From the NCBI GenBank assembly GCA_029009515.1, contig JAQXJZ010000112.1:1-64000 (forward strand): a stretch of DNA of 64,000 bases. Reading direction: 5' to 3'. This document shows positions 55,857-64,000 of the stretch, in pieces (position 1 is the stretch's first letter; every line of letters begins with the position of its first letter). A program made the translations under genes and the position numbers. The notes under the pieces were generated by a model, which did no database searches, was not told the origin of the DNA, and worked only from the letters and a program-made list of their open reading frames with translations. Source of the DNA: a bacterium. GTDB lineage: Bacteria > Bacillota > Clostridia > Christensenellales > Aristaeellaceae.

Positions 55857-56544
55857 CCTGACCGCCGGGGCCGCAGTTGGCCAGCCCTTCTTCCTGCAGA
55901 CGGCGGCCAAGCTGGCGCACCGTGCCCAGATTGCCGTCGATGAGCGCCGTATCAGCCGGGAAGAACCTGGCGATGGTCTTTTTGAGGAAGGGATAGTGCG
56001 TGCAGCCCAGCACCACAGCCTTGATATTTTCGCTCTGATAGGGCGCGGTGAGCTGCTCAAGCAGCGTTTCCACACGCTCGCCGCTCAGTTCGCCTGCCTC
56101 CACGCATTCCATCAGGCCGGAGCAGGGCAGCGGAATGGCGTCGCGGCCAAAGCGCTCCATCAGGCTCTGGAACTTGGGCAGCGCCAGGGTGTTGCGGGTG
56201 GCCATCACCAGCACCTTGCCGTCGCCCGGCAGGAGCGATGCAGGCTTGAGCGCGGGTTCCATGCCGATGATGGGCAGGCTGAGCTCCGCTCTCAGCTGCG
56301 CGGCAGCCACGCTGGTGGCCGTGTTGCAGGCGATGACGATGGCCTTGCAGCCCTGATCCAGCAGTAGCTGCACGGCATCGCGCGAGTAGCGCAGCACCTC
56401 CTGAGGCGGCTTGTCGCCATAGGGAATGTGCAGGGTATCGCCGAAGTAGATGAAGTTTTCGTTTGGCAAAATGCGCAGGGCTTCGCCAAGCACGCTGATG
56501 CCGCCTAAACCGCTGTCAAAAAAGCCCACCGGACGAGGATCCAT
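55777..56544 (-). CDS. murI: glutamate racemase
   Basis: PVGFFDSGLGGISVLGEALRILPNENFIYFGDTLHIPYGDK; IVIACNTATSVAAAQLR; VVLGCTHYPFL; start at ATG 56544. Confidence 0.96.
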   Translation of the reverse strand: MDPRPVGFFDSGLGGISVLGEALRILPNENFIYFGDTLHIPYGDKPPQEVLRYSRDAVQLLLDQGCKAIVIACNTATSVAAAQLRAELSLPIIGMEPALKPASLLPGDGKVLVMATRNTLALPKFQSLMERFGRDAIPLPCSGLMECVEAGELSGERVETLLEQLTAPYQSENIKAVVLGCTHYPFLKKTIARFFPADTALIDGNLGTVRQLGRRLQEEGLANCGPGGQVTFLSSMEGGEPIRQMQQMLARWKNA

Positions 56545-56624
56545 GCGTCTCACCTCCCTGTGGGGATTATACCCGCAAACCGGGCGTTTTTCAACCCCGG
56601 CCAAGGTTTTTACACCGTGCAGCA

Positions 56625-56653
56625 TTGACAATGTCTGCCTGTGCGGATATAAT
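56625..56653 (+). promoter_or_regulatory. Promoter for greA-lysS (TTGACA-17-TATAAT)
   Basis: ttgacaatgtctgcctgtgcggatataat. Confidence 0.75.
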
Positions 56654-56796
56654 ATCTGCATGTCTGTGTATGCGCATGGACGGCGACTGCATCGCCCGGA
56701 AGAGCCGGACGGTGCGGCTTTGCTTTGCTTTTTGGGCGCATGCAGACGGTGAAAAGGATTTTGATAACGGCTTGCCGTTGAAAGGAGCATCCCACC

Positions 56797-57276
56797 ATGG
56801 CGGAAGAAAAAAAGGTTATTCTCACCCGAGAGGGCTATGAGAAGCTGGAAAAAGAGCTGGACTATTACGTCAGCGTGCGCCGCAACGAAATTTCTGAGCA
56901 GATTGCCATCGCCCGCGGCTTTGGCGACCTGAGTGAAAATGCTGAGTACGACGAGGCCAAGAACGAGCAGAGCCGCATCGAAGCCAAGATCGTCGAGATG
57001 GAAAACACCCTGCGCAACTGCATCGTCGTGGAAAACGACGAAGTGAGCACCGACACCGTCGGCGTTGGCAACACCGTGAAGGTTATGAACGACTTCCTCA
57101 AGAAGGAACAGGTCATCACCATCGTCGGCGCCAACGAGACCGATCCCGTCAACCTCAAGATCAGCTCCGAAAGCCCCATCGGCGCGGCGCTGCTTGGCAA
57201 GAAGGTTGGCGATCTGGTGAGCGTGGAAGTGCCCGTGGGCATCATGAAGATGACCGTGCTGGAGATCAGCCGCTAA
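56797..57276 (+). CDS. greA: transcription elongation factor GreA
   Basis: [55 protein letters not shown]. Confidence 0.97.
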   Translation: MAEEKKVILTREGYEKLEKELDYYVSVRRNEISEQIAIARGFGDLSENAEYDEAKNEQSRIEAKIVEMENTLRNCIVVENDEVSTDTVGVGNTVKVMNDFLKKEQVITIVGANETDPVNLKISSESPIGAALLGKKVGDLVSVEVPVGIMKMTVLEISR

Positions 57277-57325
57277 GTATCCCCAATCCCTACTTTTTCC
57301 CTTTCAAGAAGGAGCGTTTTATACC

Positions 57326-58831
57326 ATGTCCCAGAACACGGAAGTACAAGTTCAGCAGGAAATGACCCAGCAGCAGCTCAGCGAGCAGGAAGCCATCCGC
57401 CGCGAGAAGCTGCGCAAGCTGGTGGAGGCGGGCAACGATCCCTACACCATCACCCGCTATGACCGCACCCACACCTCCCAGCAGATTCTGGATAACTACG
57501 ATGAACTGGAAAACAAGGAAGTGTGCATCGCCGGCCGTATGATGGCCCGCCGCATCATGGGCAAGGCCTCCTTTGCCCATCTGCAGGACAACGACGGCAA
57601 GATTCAGATCTATGTCAAGCGCGACGACGTGGGCGAAGAGGACTATGCCGCCTTCAAGCAGGACGACATCGGCGATATTTTTGGCGTCAAGGGCTTTGTG
57701 TTCAAGACCAAGACCGGCGAGGTCAGCGTGCATGCCAGCCAGATCGTTCTGCTCTCCAAGTCCCTCAAGCCCCTGCCTGAAAAGTTCCATGGCCTGACCG
57801 ATACCGACATGCGTTACCGTCAGCGCTATGTGGACCTGATCATGAATCCCGAATCCAAGGATGCTCTGGTCAAGCGCTCCAAGATCATTAATGCCATCCG
57901 CCGCTATCTGGACACCCAGAACTTCATTGAGGTGGAAACCCCGGTGCTGGTGCACAACGCCGGCGGCGCTGCTGCCCGTCCCTTCATGACGCACTTCAAT
58001 GCGCTGGACGTGGACATGAAGCTGCGCATCTCCCTGGAGCTGTACCTGAAGCGCCTCATCGTGGGCGGCATGGAGCGCGTGTACGAAATTGGCCGCGTGT
58101 TCCGCAACGAGGGCATCGACACCCGCCACAACCCCGAGTTCACCCTCATGGAGCTCTACCAGGCCTACACCGACTACCATGGCATGATGGACCTGACCGA
58201 AAACATGTACCGCTATGTGGCGCAGGAAGTGCTGGGCACCACCACCATCGTCTACAACGGCGTGGAGATGGACCTGGGCAAGCCCTTTGAGCGCATCACC
58301 ATGCTGGATGCGGTCAAGAAGTACTCCGGCGTGGATTTCAATGAGATCCACACCCTGGAAGAAGCCCGCGCCATCGCCAAGGAGCACCACATCGAGTTTG
58401 AGAAGCGCCATAAGAAGGGCGACATCCTCAACCTCTTCTTCGAAACCTACGTGGAGGAGCACCTGATCCAGCCCACCTTCGTGATGGATCATCCCATCGA
58501 GATCTCCCCCCTAACCAAGAAGAAGCCCGAGAATCCCGAGTACGTGGAGCGCTTCGAGTTCTTCATGAACGGCTGGGAGATGGCCAACGCCTACTCCGAG
58601 CTCAACGACCCCATCGACCAGCGCGAACGCTTCGCCGCTCAGGAAGAGCAGTTCAAGCAGGGTGACGAGGAAGCTAACCACACCGATGAGGACTTCCTCA
58701 ACGCGCTGGAAATCGGCATGCCCCCCACCGGCGGCATCGGCTACGGCATCGACCGCATGGTCATGCTGCTGACCGATTCTTCCTCCATCCGCGACGTGCT
58801 GCTGTTCCCCACCATGAAGCCGCAGGCGTAA
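57326..58831 (+). CDS. lysS: lysine--tRNA ligase
   Basis: [83 protein letters not shown]. Confidence 0.97.
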   Translation: MSQNTEVQVQQEMTQQQLSEQEAIRREKLRKLVEAGNDPYTITRYDRTHTSQQILDNYDELENKEVCIAGRMMARRIMGKASFAHLQDNDGKIQIYVKRDDVGEEDYAAFKQDDIGDIFGVKGFVFKTKTGEVSVHASQIVLLSKSLKPLPEKFHGLTDTDMRYRQRYVDLIMNPESKDALVKRSKIINAIRRYLDTQNFIEVETPVLVHNAGGAAARPFMTHFNALDVDMKLRISLELYLKRLIVGGMERVYEIGRVFRNEGIDTRHNPEFTLMELYQAYTDYHGMMDLTENMYRYVAQEVLGTTTIVYNGVEMDLGKPFERITMLDAVKKYSGVDFNEIHTLEEARAIAKEHHIEFEKRHKKGDILNLFFETYVEEHLIQPTFVMDHPIEISPLTKKKPENPEYVERFEFFMNGWEMANAYSELNDPIDQRERFAAQEEQFKQGDEEANHTDEDFLNALEIGMPPTGGIGYGIDRMVMLLTDSSSIRDVLLFPTMKPQA

Positions 58832-58851
58832 AGGATTAAGAAACTTCCGGA

Positions 58852-58882
58852 AACAGCATCCTCAAAAGAGGGTGCTGTTTTT
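58852..58882 (+). terminator. Terminator after lysS
   Basis: AACAGCATCCTCaaaaGAGGGTGCTGTTTTTT. Confidence 0.85.
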
Positions 58883-59090
58883 TGCGTAAATGAAGGAAAT
58901 ATGCTAAATATGCGCGATGCATAATCCAAATAAAGGCTGCACAAGCGCTGCAGTCTGGTGCACCAAAAGTACATCAATTCACCTTTTTTATCCTTGAAAA
59001 CGAACCAGTTGAGATGTAACTTATGAAACGATAAGAGCTGGGCTGAATGCCCGTCATACGCGCTGGACAAAAAGAAGAGGAGAAGGTGCC

Positions 59091-60428
59091 ATGGCAGAAA
59101 GCTATTTTTATGACGTAACAAAGTGGCAGACCGGCAATGCCTATGATGATATTGGCGAAGTCATCAACAGCATGATCGCGGACATCAAGCAGCGTCAGAA
59201 TAATTCGGATCTCAACGACGGCGGAAAGCCTGGCGCGGTCATCTTTATTCCCTCGGGTGACTATCACCTCCGCACGCAGGTCGTGATTGATATCAGCTAT
59301 CTGAAAATCATGGGCACCGGCCATGGCTTTATCTCTTCCAGTATCCGCTTCAATACGCCGCAGGAGGAATGGAAGAACCTTCACGAGCTGTGGCCGGGCG
59401 GCAGCCGCGTTCTGGTGGATCTGCAGCCGGAAAAGGGGAATGAAAAATCCGGCGCGGCCTTTTATGTTAAGCGCGAAGGGAACCCCAGAATCAGCTCGGT
59501 TGAGTTTGCCAACTTCTGCATCGACGGCCTGCACTTTGTGGAGGACGCCCGTGCGGCTGAGCCGGAAAACACCTACGTCAACGGAAAAACCGGTATTTTG
59601 GTGGACTGCGCACACGATTCCTTCCGGATCAGCGAAATGGGCATCGTGTATCTGGAGCACGGCGTGGTCTGCTGCCACGCGGACGCCCTGACGATCCACG
59701 ACAATTTCATTGCTGAATGCGGCAACTGCATCGAGCTGCGCTGCAAGGGACAGGCGGCCAAGATTACGGATAACCTGCTGGGCGCCGGATTTTGGGGCTA
59801 TTCGATTTTTGCGGAGAATTTCGGTGGCCTGCTGGTGGGCGTGAACAATGTGTTCCCGCGCGGCAGCAGCAGCCTTCACTTCTCGGGCGTGGTGCGCTCA
59901 AGCGTGACCGGCAACCGCTTCCATTCCTTCTATCCGGGCATGCTGATTTTTGATCACAACTGTACCGAAAACCTGGTGGCCTCCAATCATTTCCTGAGGG
60001 ATCACGAGCCGTGGCCGCCTATGATGGCGTATGACAATGGTGTGGATGACGACTTTGGCCTGCTCAGAATCAATGGATGCAATAACTCCATCATGGCAAA
60101 CCATATTTCGGAAACCATTGGCAGGCAGTATCTGAAGCCCGCCGGGGTCAAGCCGGTCATCATCCATATCGAAGCCGGCCATGGCAATTATGTAGCCAAT
60201 AATCATATTGTGGCAACGACCGAGGCGGCAGACAAGAGCGGTTCGAACGGGGATGATTCCTGCTTCGGAGCGCAGGTGGGCGCGCTGCTGACGGTTGATT
60301 CGCTGGAAGAACTGGACGTTGTTGCCGTGCGCGTTGCAGAAGAAGCGTTCAGTAATACCATTCTGGACACCTGCAGCGAGCAGCAGTGCGAAGCGGACAC
60401 AGCGCGGAACAAATGCCGGTTTGTGTAA
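59091..60428 (+). CDS. GH91 family protein (inulin fructotransferase / DFA hydrolase-like beta-helix)
   Basis: YDVTKWQTGNAYDDIGEVINSMIADIKQRQ, GAVIFIPSGDYHLRTQVVIDISYLKIMGTGHGFISSSIR, VYLEHGVVCCHADALTIHDNFIAECGNCIELRCKGQAAKITDNLLGAGFWGYSIFAEN; matches IFTase motifs as I recall them. Confidence 0.8.
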   Translation: MAESYFYDVTKWQTGNAYDDIGEVINSMIADIKQRQNNSDLNDGGKPGAVIFIPSGDYHLRTQVVIDISYLKIMGTGHGFISSSIRFNTPQEEWKNLHELWPGGSRVLVDLQPEKGNEKSGAAFYVKREGNPRISSVEFANFCIDGLHFVEDARAAEPENTYVNGKTGILVDCAHDSFRISEMGIVYLEHGVVCCHADALTIHDNFIAECGNCIELRCKGQAAKITDNLLGAGFWGYSIFAENFGGLLVGVNNVFPRGSSSLHFSGVVRSSVTGNRFHSFYPGMLIFDHNCTENLVASNHFLRDHEPWPPMMAYDNGVDDDFGLLRINGCNNSIMANHISETIGRQYLKPAGVKPVIIHIEAGHGNYVANNHIVATTEAADKSGSNGDDSCFGAQVGALLTVDSLEELDVVAVRVAEEAFSNTILDTCSEQQCEADTARNKCRFV

Positions 60429-60441
60429 ACGCGCAGATCCT

Positions 60442-60470
60442 TGATGATATGATCCGATTTTGATATAATG
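60442..60470 (+). promoter_or_regulatory. Promoter (TTGATG-17-TATAAT) of the PLP enzyme
   Basis: ttgatgatatgatccgattttgatataat. Confidence 0.65.
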
Positions 60471-60480
60471 CCAGCATAGC

Positions 60481-60494
60481 TCTTGATCAAGAGG
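60481..60494. promoter_or_regulatory. Perfect 14-bp palindrome, candidate operator
   Basis: CTCTTGATCAAGAG, about 10 bp downstream of the -10 box. Confidence 0.45.
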
Positions 60495-60532
60495 GCATTG
60501 TGCATTTGGATCAATACACAGGAGGAAGTCAT

Positions 60533-61474
60533 ATGCGCAGTTTTGAGAAGGAATCCCTGGGCCTGTTTCCCACACCGATGTACCGGCTGCCCAACATCAG
60601 CCGCGAGCTGGGAACCAACGTGTGGATCAAGCGAGACGATCTGTGCGGCGTGGCGCTGGGCGGCAATAAGGTGAGAAAGCTGGAATACCTGCTGCACGAA
60701 GCCAAAACGCAGGGATATGATCTGGTAATGACCACCGGTCAGGCTCAGAGCAATCATGCCATGCTGACGGCTGCCTGCGCGCTGCGCATGGGTATGGACT
60801 GCATTCTGGTTCTGAAAAAGCGCGGCGTCACGGCCCGCAAAGGCAATCAGATTCTCAACCACCTGATGGGCGTGGAGGTCCGCTATATGGATACGGACAG
60901 CTACGAGGAGATTTATCAGGAAATGGATCGCATCGGTCAGGAAATGGGTCGCAGGGTGTACAAGATTCCGTGCGGCGGTTCCAATGCGCTGGGCTCTCTG
61001 GGCTACATTGACTGCATGAAGGAAATTGCCGATTCCGGCTGCCGCTTCGATCATCTGGTGTGCGCCTGCGGATCCGGCGGTACCGCCGCGGGCTGCGTGC
61101 TGGGCGCGAAAATTCATCTCCCCGGAACGCAGGTGATGTGCTCCATGGTGGATAACGATCCCTTTGACGTGATCGTTCCCAAGCTGATGAAGGAAGCGGC
61201 GGATCTGCTGGAGATCGATGTGGATATTCCCGTTCCGGATCTGCTGGATATGTGCGGCCCCGGCTATTCCATCCCGTCCGAGGAGGGCAATGAGGCCATC
61301 GGAATGATGCTGAAGCTGGAAGGCATTGTGCTGGACACCTGCTATACGGGCAAGGCCTTTGCCGGACTGGTGCGGCGGGCGAGAGAAGGATACTATAAGC
61401 CGGAGGATCAGGTGCTGTTTGTTCATACCGGCGGCGCAGGCGGCCTGTTTGCGCAGGACTGGGAGAAGAAATAA
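60533..61474 (+). CDS. D-cysteine desulfhydrase / ACC deaminase family PLP enzyme
   Basis: FPTPMYRLPNISRELGTNVWIKRDDLCGVALGGNKVRKLEYLLHEAKTQGYDLVMTTGQAQSNHAMLTAACA; ACGSGGTAAG. Confidence 0.92.
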   Translation: MRSFEKESLGLFPTPMYRLPNISRELGTNVWIKRDDLCGVALGGNKVRKLEYLLHEAKTQGYDLVMTTGQAQSNHAMLTAACALRMGMDCILVLKKRGVTARKGNQILNHLMGVEVRYMDTDSYEEIYQEMDRIGQEMGRRVYKIPCGGSNALGSLGYIDCMKEIADSGCRFDHLVCACGSGGTAAGCVLGAKIHLPGTQVMCSMVDNDPFDVIVPKLMKEAADLLEIDVDIPVPDLLDMCGPGYSIPSEEGNEAIGMMLKLEGIVLDTCYTGKAFAGLVRRAREGYYKPEDQVLFVHTGGAGGLFAQDWEKK

Positions 61475-61475
61475 C

Positions 61476-61516
61476 AAAAACGACGCAGACGAACATACTC
61501 GTCTGCGTCGTTTTTT
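61476..61516. terminator. Bidirectional terminator
   Basis: AAAAACGACGCAGACGAacatacTCGTCTGCGTCGTTTTTT. Confidence 0.88.
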
Positions 61517-61518
61517 GG

Positions 61519-63312
61519 TTACTTGCTGGCTTCCTGGGCGGCAATGCGCTCGGCCAGATCGCTCAGGTAGAACCAGCGCTCGGTCTTTTCTTCCAGCTGG
61601 ACTTCCAGCGCGGCTTTTTCCTCCATGATCTCCTGCAGGCGCACATAGTCGCTGGCGTTCTGGGCAATGCCGGCCTCGCAGTCGGCGATGCGCGCTTCCA
61701 GATTGGCAATGTCCTGATCGATGGTTTCGTACTCGCGCTGTTCCTTGAAGGAAAACTTCAGCTTCTGAGGCCGGTCGCTGCGTTTTTCGCGGGTGTCGCG
61801 GCTTTCCTTTGGCACGGGCGGCTTTTCGTCCATTTCACGCAGAAGCAGCCAGTCGGAGTAGCCGCCCATGGTGCGGCGCACTTCTCCGTCGCCGCGTACC
61901 TCCAGAATGGACGTGGCAATCTTGTCCAGGAAATAGCGGTCATGCGAAACGGATACAACCGCGCCGGGGAACTCGGTGAGATAATCCTCCAGAATGGTCA
62001 GCGTTTCCACGTCCAGATCGTTGGTGGGCTCGTCCAGAAGCAGGATGTTGGGCGCGCTCATCAGAATGCCCAGCAGGTAGAGACGGCGTCTTTCTCCGCC
62101 GGAAAGCCTGCCAATGGTGGAAAACTGCAGATCGGACGGGAAGAGGAAGCGCTCCATCATCTGCGTGGCGGAGATGCGGCCCTCTTTGGTGTGAACCTCG
62201 GAGGCAACCTCGTGGATGTAGTCGTACGGGCGCTGGGTGGGATCGAGCTCGCGGCCTTCCTGCGTGAAGTAGCCGATGCGCACGGTGCCGCCAAAATCCA
62301 CCGTGCCGCTGTCGGGCATAAGCTCGCCGGCGATCATGTTCAGCAGCGTGGATTTGCCCGCGCCGTTGCGGCCGATGATGCCCACGCGGTCATCGCGCAG
62401 CAGGGTATAGGAGAAATCCCGGATGATGGTGCGGTCGCCGTAGGCTTTGGAAACATGCGAAAGCTCGACGGTTTTGCGCCCCAGGCGGGAGGCGGCGGAA
62501 GAGATGGAAACAGCGCTGTCCGTGGGCGGCGCTTCCTGCGCCTTGAGGGCCTCATAGCGTGCGATGCGCTCGGTGCTTTTGGTGGATCGCGCACGGCAGC
62601 CGCGCATGATCCACTCGGTTTCCTTTCTCAAAAGGGCCTGACGCTTGCGCTCAGATGCCTGCGCCATTTCGAGCCGCTGCGTTTTCAGCTCCAGATACTT
62701 GGAATAGTTGGCCTCATAAAGATACATCTTGCCGAAGGACACTTCGGCGATGCGCGTGACGACGTTTTCAAGGAAATAGCGGTCATGGGTGACCATGACC
62801 AGGCCGCCGGTGAATTTGGACAGCTTCTGCTCCAGCCACGTGACCATTTCGGCGTCGAGATGGTTGGTGGGCTCGTCGAGGATCAGCACATCAGCCGGAT
62901 GCACAAACACCGTCGCCAGCGCTACACGCTTGCGCTGGCCGCCGGAAAGCTCGCCAATCTTCTGCTCAAAATCGGTGATGCCCAGCTTGGTAAGCGTCGC
63001 TTTGGCCTCATATTCGTTCAGCTGGCGGAATTCGGCAGGATGCCCTGCAAACACCTGTTCCAGAACGGTAAGGCTGTCATCCATGGCGGGCACCTGCGGC
63101 AGATAGGCAACCTGCACATTGGGATCACGGGTGATGCGGCCGGAATCAGGGTCCTCAACACCTGCGAGCACTTTGAGAAAAGTGCTCTTGCCGGTGCCGT
63201 TTACGCCGATCAGGCCAACGCGCTCTCCGGCGTTCAGGTACAGCGTCACGCCATCCAGCAGCTGTTTCATGCCGTAGTTCTTTTTGATATTCTCTGCGGT
63301 GAGCAGCATCAT
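61519..63312 (-). CDS. ABC-F family ATP-binding protein (Uup-like)
   Basis: Two NBDs: GLIGVNGTGKSTFLKVLAG / GIIGRNGAGKSTLLNMIAG; LSGGQRKRVALATVFVHPADVLILDEPTNHLD / LSGGERRRLYLLGILMSAPNILLLDEPTNDLD; C-terminal coiled coil. Confidence 0.95.
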   Translation of the reverse strand: MMLLTAENIKKNYGMKQLLDGVTLYLNAGERVGLIGVNGTGKSTFLKVLAGVEDPDSGRITRDPNVQVAYLPQVPAMDDSLTVLEQVFAGHPAEFRQLNEYEAKATLTKLGITDFEQKIGELSGGQRKRVALATVFVHPADVLILDEPTNHLDAEMVTWLEQKLSKFTGGLVMVTHDRYFLENVVTRIAEVSFGKMYLYEANYSKYLELKTQRLEMAQASERKRQALLRKETEWIMRGCRARSTKSTERIARYEALKAQEAPPTDSAVSISSAASRLGRKTVELSHVSKAYGDRTIIRDFSYTLLRDDRVGIIGRNGAGKSTLLNMIAGELMPDSGTVDFGGTVRIGYFTQEGRELDPTQRPYDYIHEVASEVHTKEGRISATQMMERFLFPSDLQFSTIGRLSGGERRRLYLLGILMSAPNILLLDEPTNDLDVETLTILEDYLTEFPGAVVSVSHDRYFLDKIATSILEVRGDGEVRRTMGGYSDWLLLREMDEKPPVPKESRDTREKRSDRPQKLKFSFKEQREYETIDQDIANLEARIADCEAGIAQNASDYVRLQEIMEEKAALEVQLEEKTERWFYLSDLAERIAAQEASK

Positions 63313-63496
63313 ATACCTCCGGGAAATGGTTGAAAACCATCAAATCTCCTCCACAGTATAGCACAGGATATCGCGCTTTTGCTACCTGCAGATGAAAACC
63401 TGAAAAACGAAGCCTTCTGACACAATTCTGACACGGAACATTTGTACAATGTAAAAAAGCGCCTCCTGCTGGCGGCGCTTATCGCATGTTATGGTG

Positions 63497-64000
63497 TTAT
63501 TCAGCTTGTGTTTTGCTGCCGGAGACTGTTTCAAACCGGTAGCCAATGCCCCATACGGTTTTGATCCGCCAGCCCGGATGCTCAAACTGATCCAGCTTGG
63601 CCCGCAGGCGTTTGATCTGAGAGTCCACCGTTCGCACATCGCCAAAATAGTCGATGCCCCATAATGCGTTGAGCAGGTTTTCGCGCGTGAATACCTTGTT
63701 GGGGTAGGATACCAGCGTCCAGAGCAGATCCAGTTCTTTTTTGGAAACGCTGACCGGCTGGCCGTCAATCAGAACCATGTTGTTGTCCATCTGAATCTGC
63801 AGATTATCAACGCAAATCTGCTGCGGCTCCCGGCCGGTCTGGCTTTTGCTGAGACGGCGAGTGACGGCGCGCACGCGGGCCATCACTTCGCCGGGGGAAA
63901 AGGGCTTGATGACGTAATCATCCGCGCCGATGTCCAGCCCCAGGATGCGGTCCACTTCTTCGGCCTTGGCGGAAATCATGATGATGGGCGTGGTGGAATG
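63497..64000 (-). CDS. OmpR/PhoB family response regulator (5' end outside window)
   Basis: MISAKAEEVDRILGLDIGADDYVIKPFSPGEVMARVRAVTRR; wHTH VSKKELDLLWTLVSYPNKVFTRENLLNALWGIDYFGDVRTVDSQIKRLRAKL. Confidence 0.93.
   Translation of the reverse strand, partial: HSTTPIIMISAKAEEVDRILGLDIGADDYVIKPFSPGEVMARVRAVTRRLSKSQTGREPQQICVDNLQIQMDNNMVLIDGQPVSVSKKELDLLWTLVSYPNKVFTRENLLNALWGIDYFGDVRTVDSQIKRLRAKLDQFEHPGWRIKTVWGIGYRFETVSGSKTQAE

Overview
The window is a chromosomal segment from a high-GC, Clostridia-like Firmicute (my inference from gene content and style; no taxonomic search was possible). It is almost fully coding. I found no rRNA, tRNA, IS element, prophage or CRISPR array. From left to right: (1) a PLD/DEAD-helicase/DUF3427-type protein on the minus strand, open at the left edge and absent from the ORF track; (2) an esterase, a GH36 alpha-galactosidase and three zinc-ribbon/SHOCT/PH-like proteins; (3) a YwaF-like membrane protein, a lysophospholipase C-terminal relic, a GH43/32-fold glycosidase, and cysS with an upstream T-box; (4) a GH3, a GH2 beta-mannosidase and a MATE transporter, followed by an internally deleted AAA ATPase; (5) an S9 peptidase, an esterase, an XpaC-TelA-LemA-like-TPM operon, azlCD and rpsT; (6) a tandem-PII-like protein with a DUF1538 membrane protein, DUF368 and an M32 carboxypeptidase; (7) two polytopic membrane proteins, a HAD-thymidylate kinase fusion, mnmA and a complete liv ABC operon; (8) an AraC/GyrI regulator, hpf and a four-gene WbpA/B/D/E-like operon; (9) a type II toxin-antitoxin pair, GNAT, a nucleotidyltransferase, a polysaccharide deacetylase, a PIG-L deacetylase and a NagZ-like GH3; (10) an RNA methyltransferase, a PF06541-like protein, murI, greA and lysS; (11) a GH91 (inulin fructotransferase/DFA hydrolase-like) protein, a PLP desulfhydrase, an ABC-F protein and a partial response regulator. 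The most unusual observations are: a composite divergent palindromic element that fills the livF/AraC intergenic space; inverted repeats that embed the stop codons of several genes; the HAD-TMPK fusion; the GH91 protein without a visible signal peptide; and the duplicated PII beside a duplicated DUF1538 protein.
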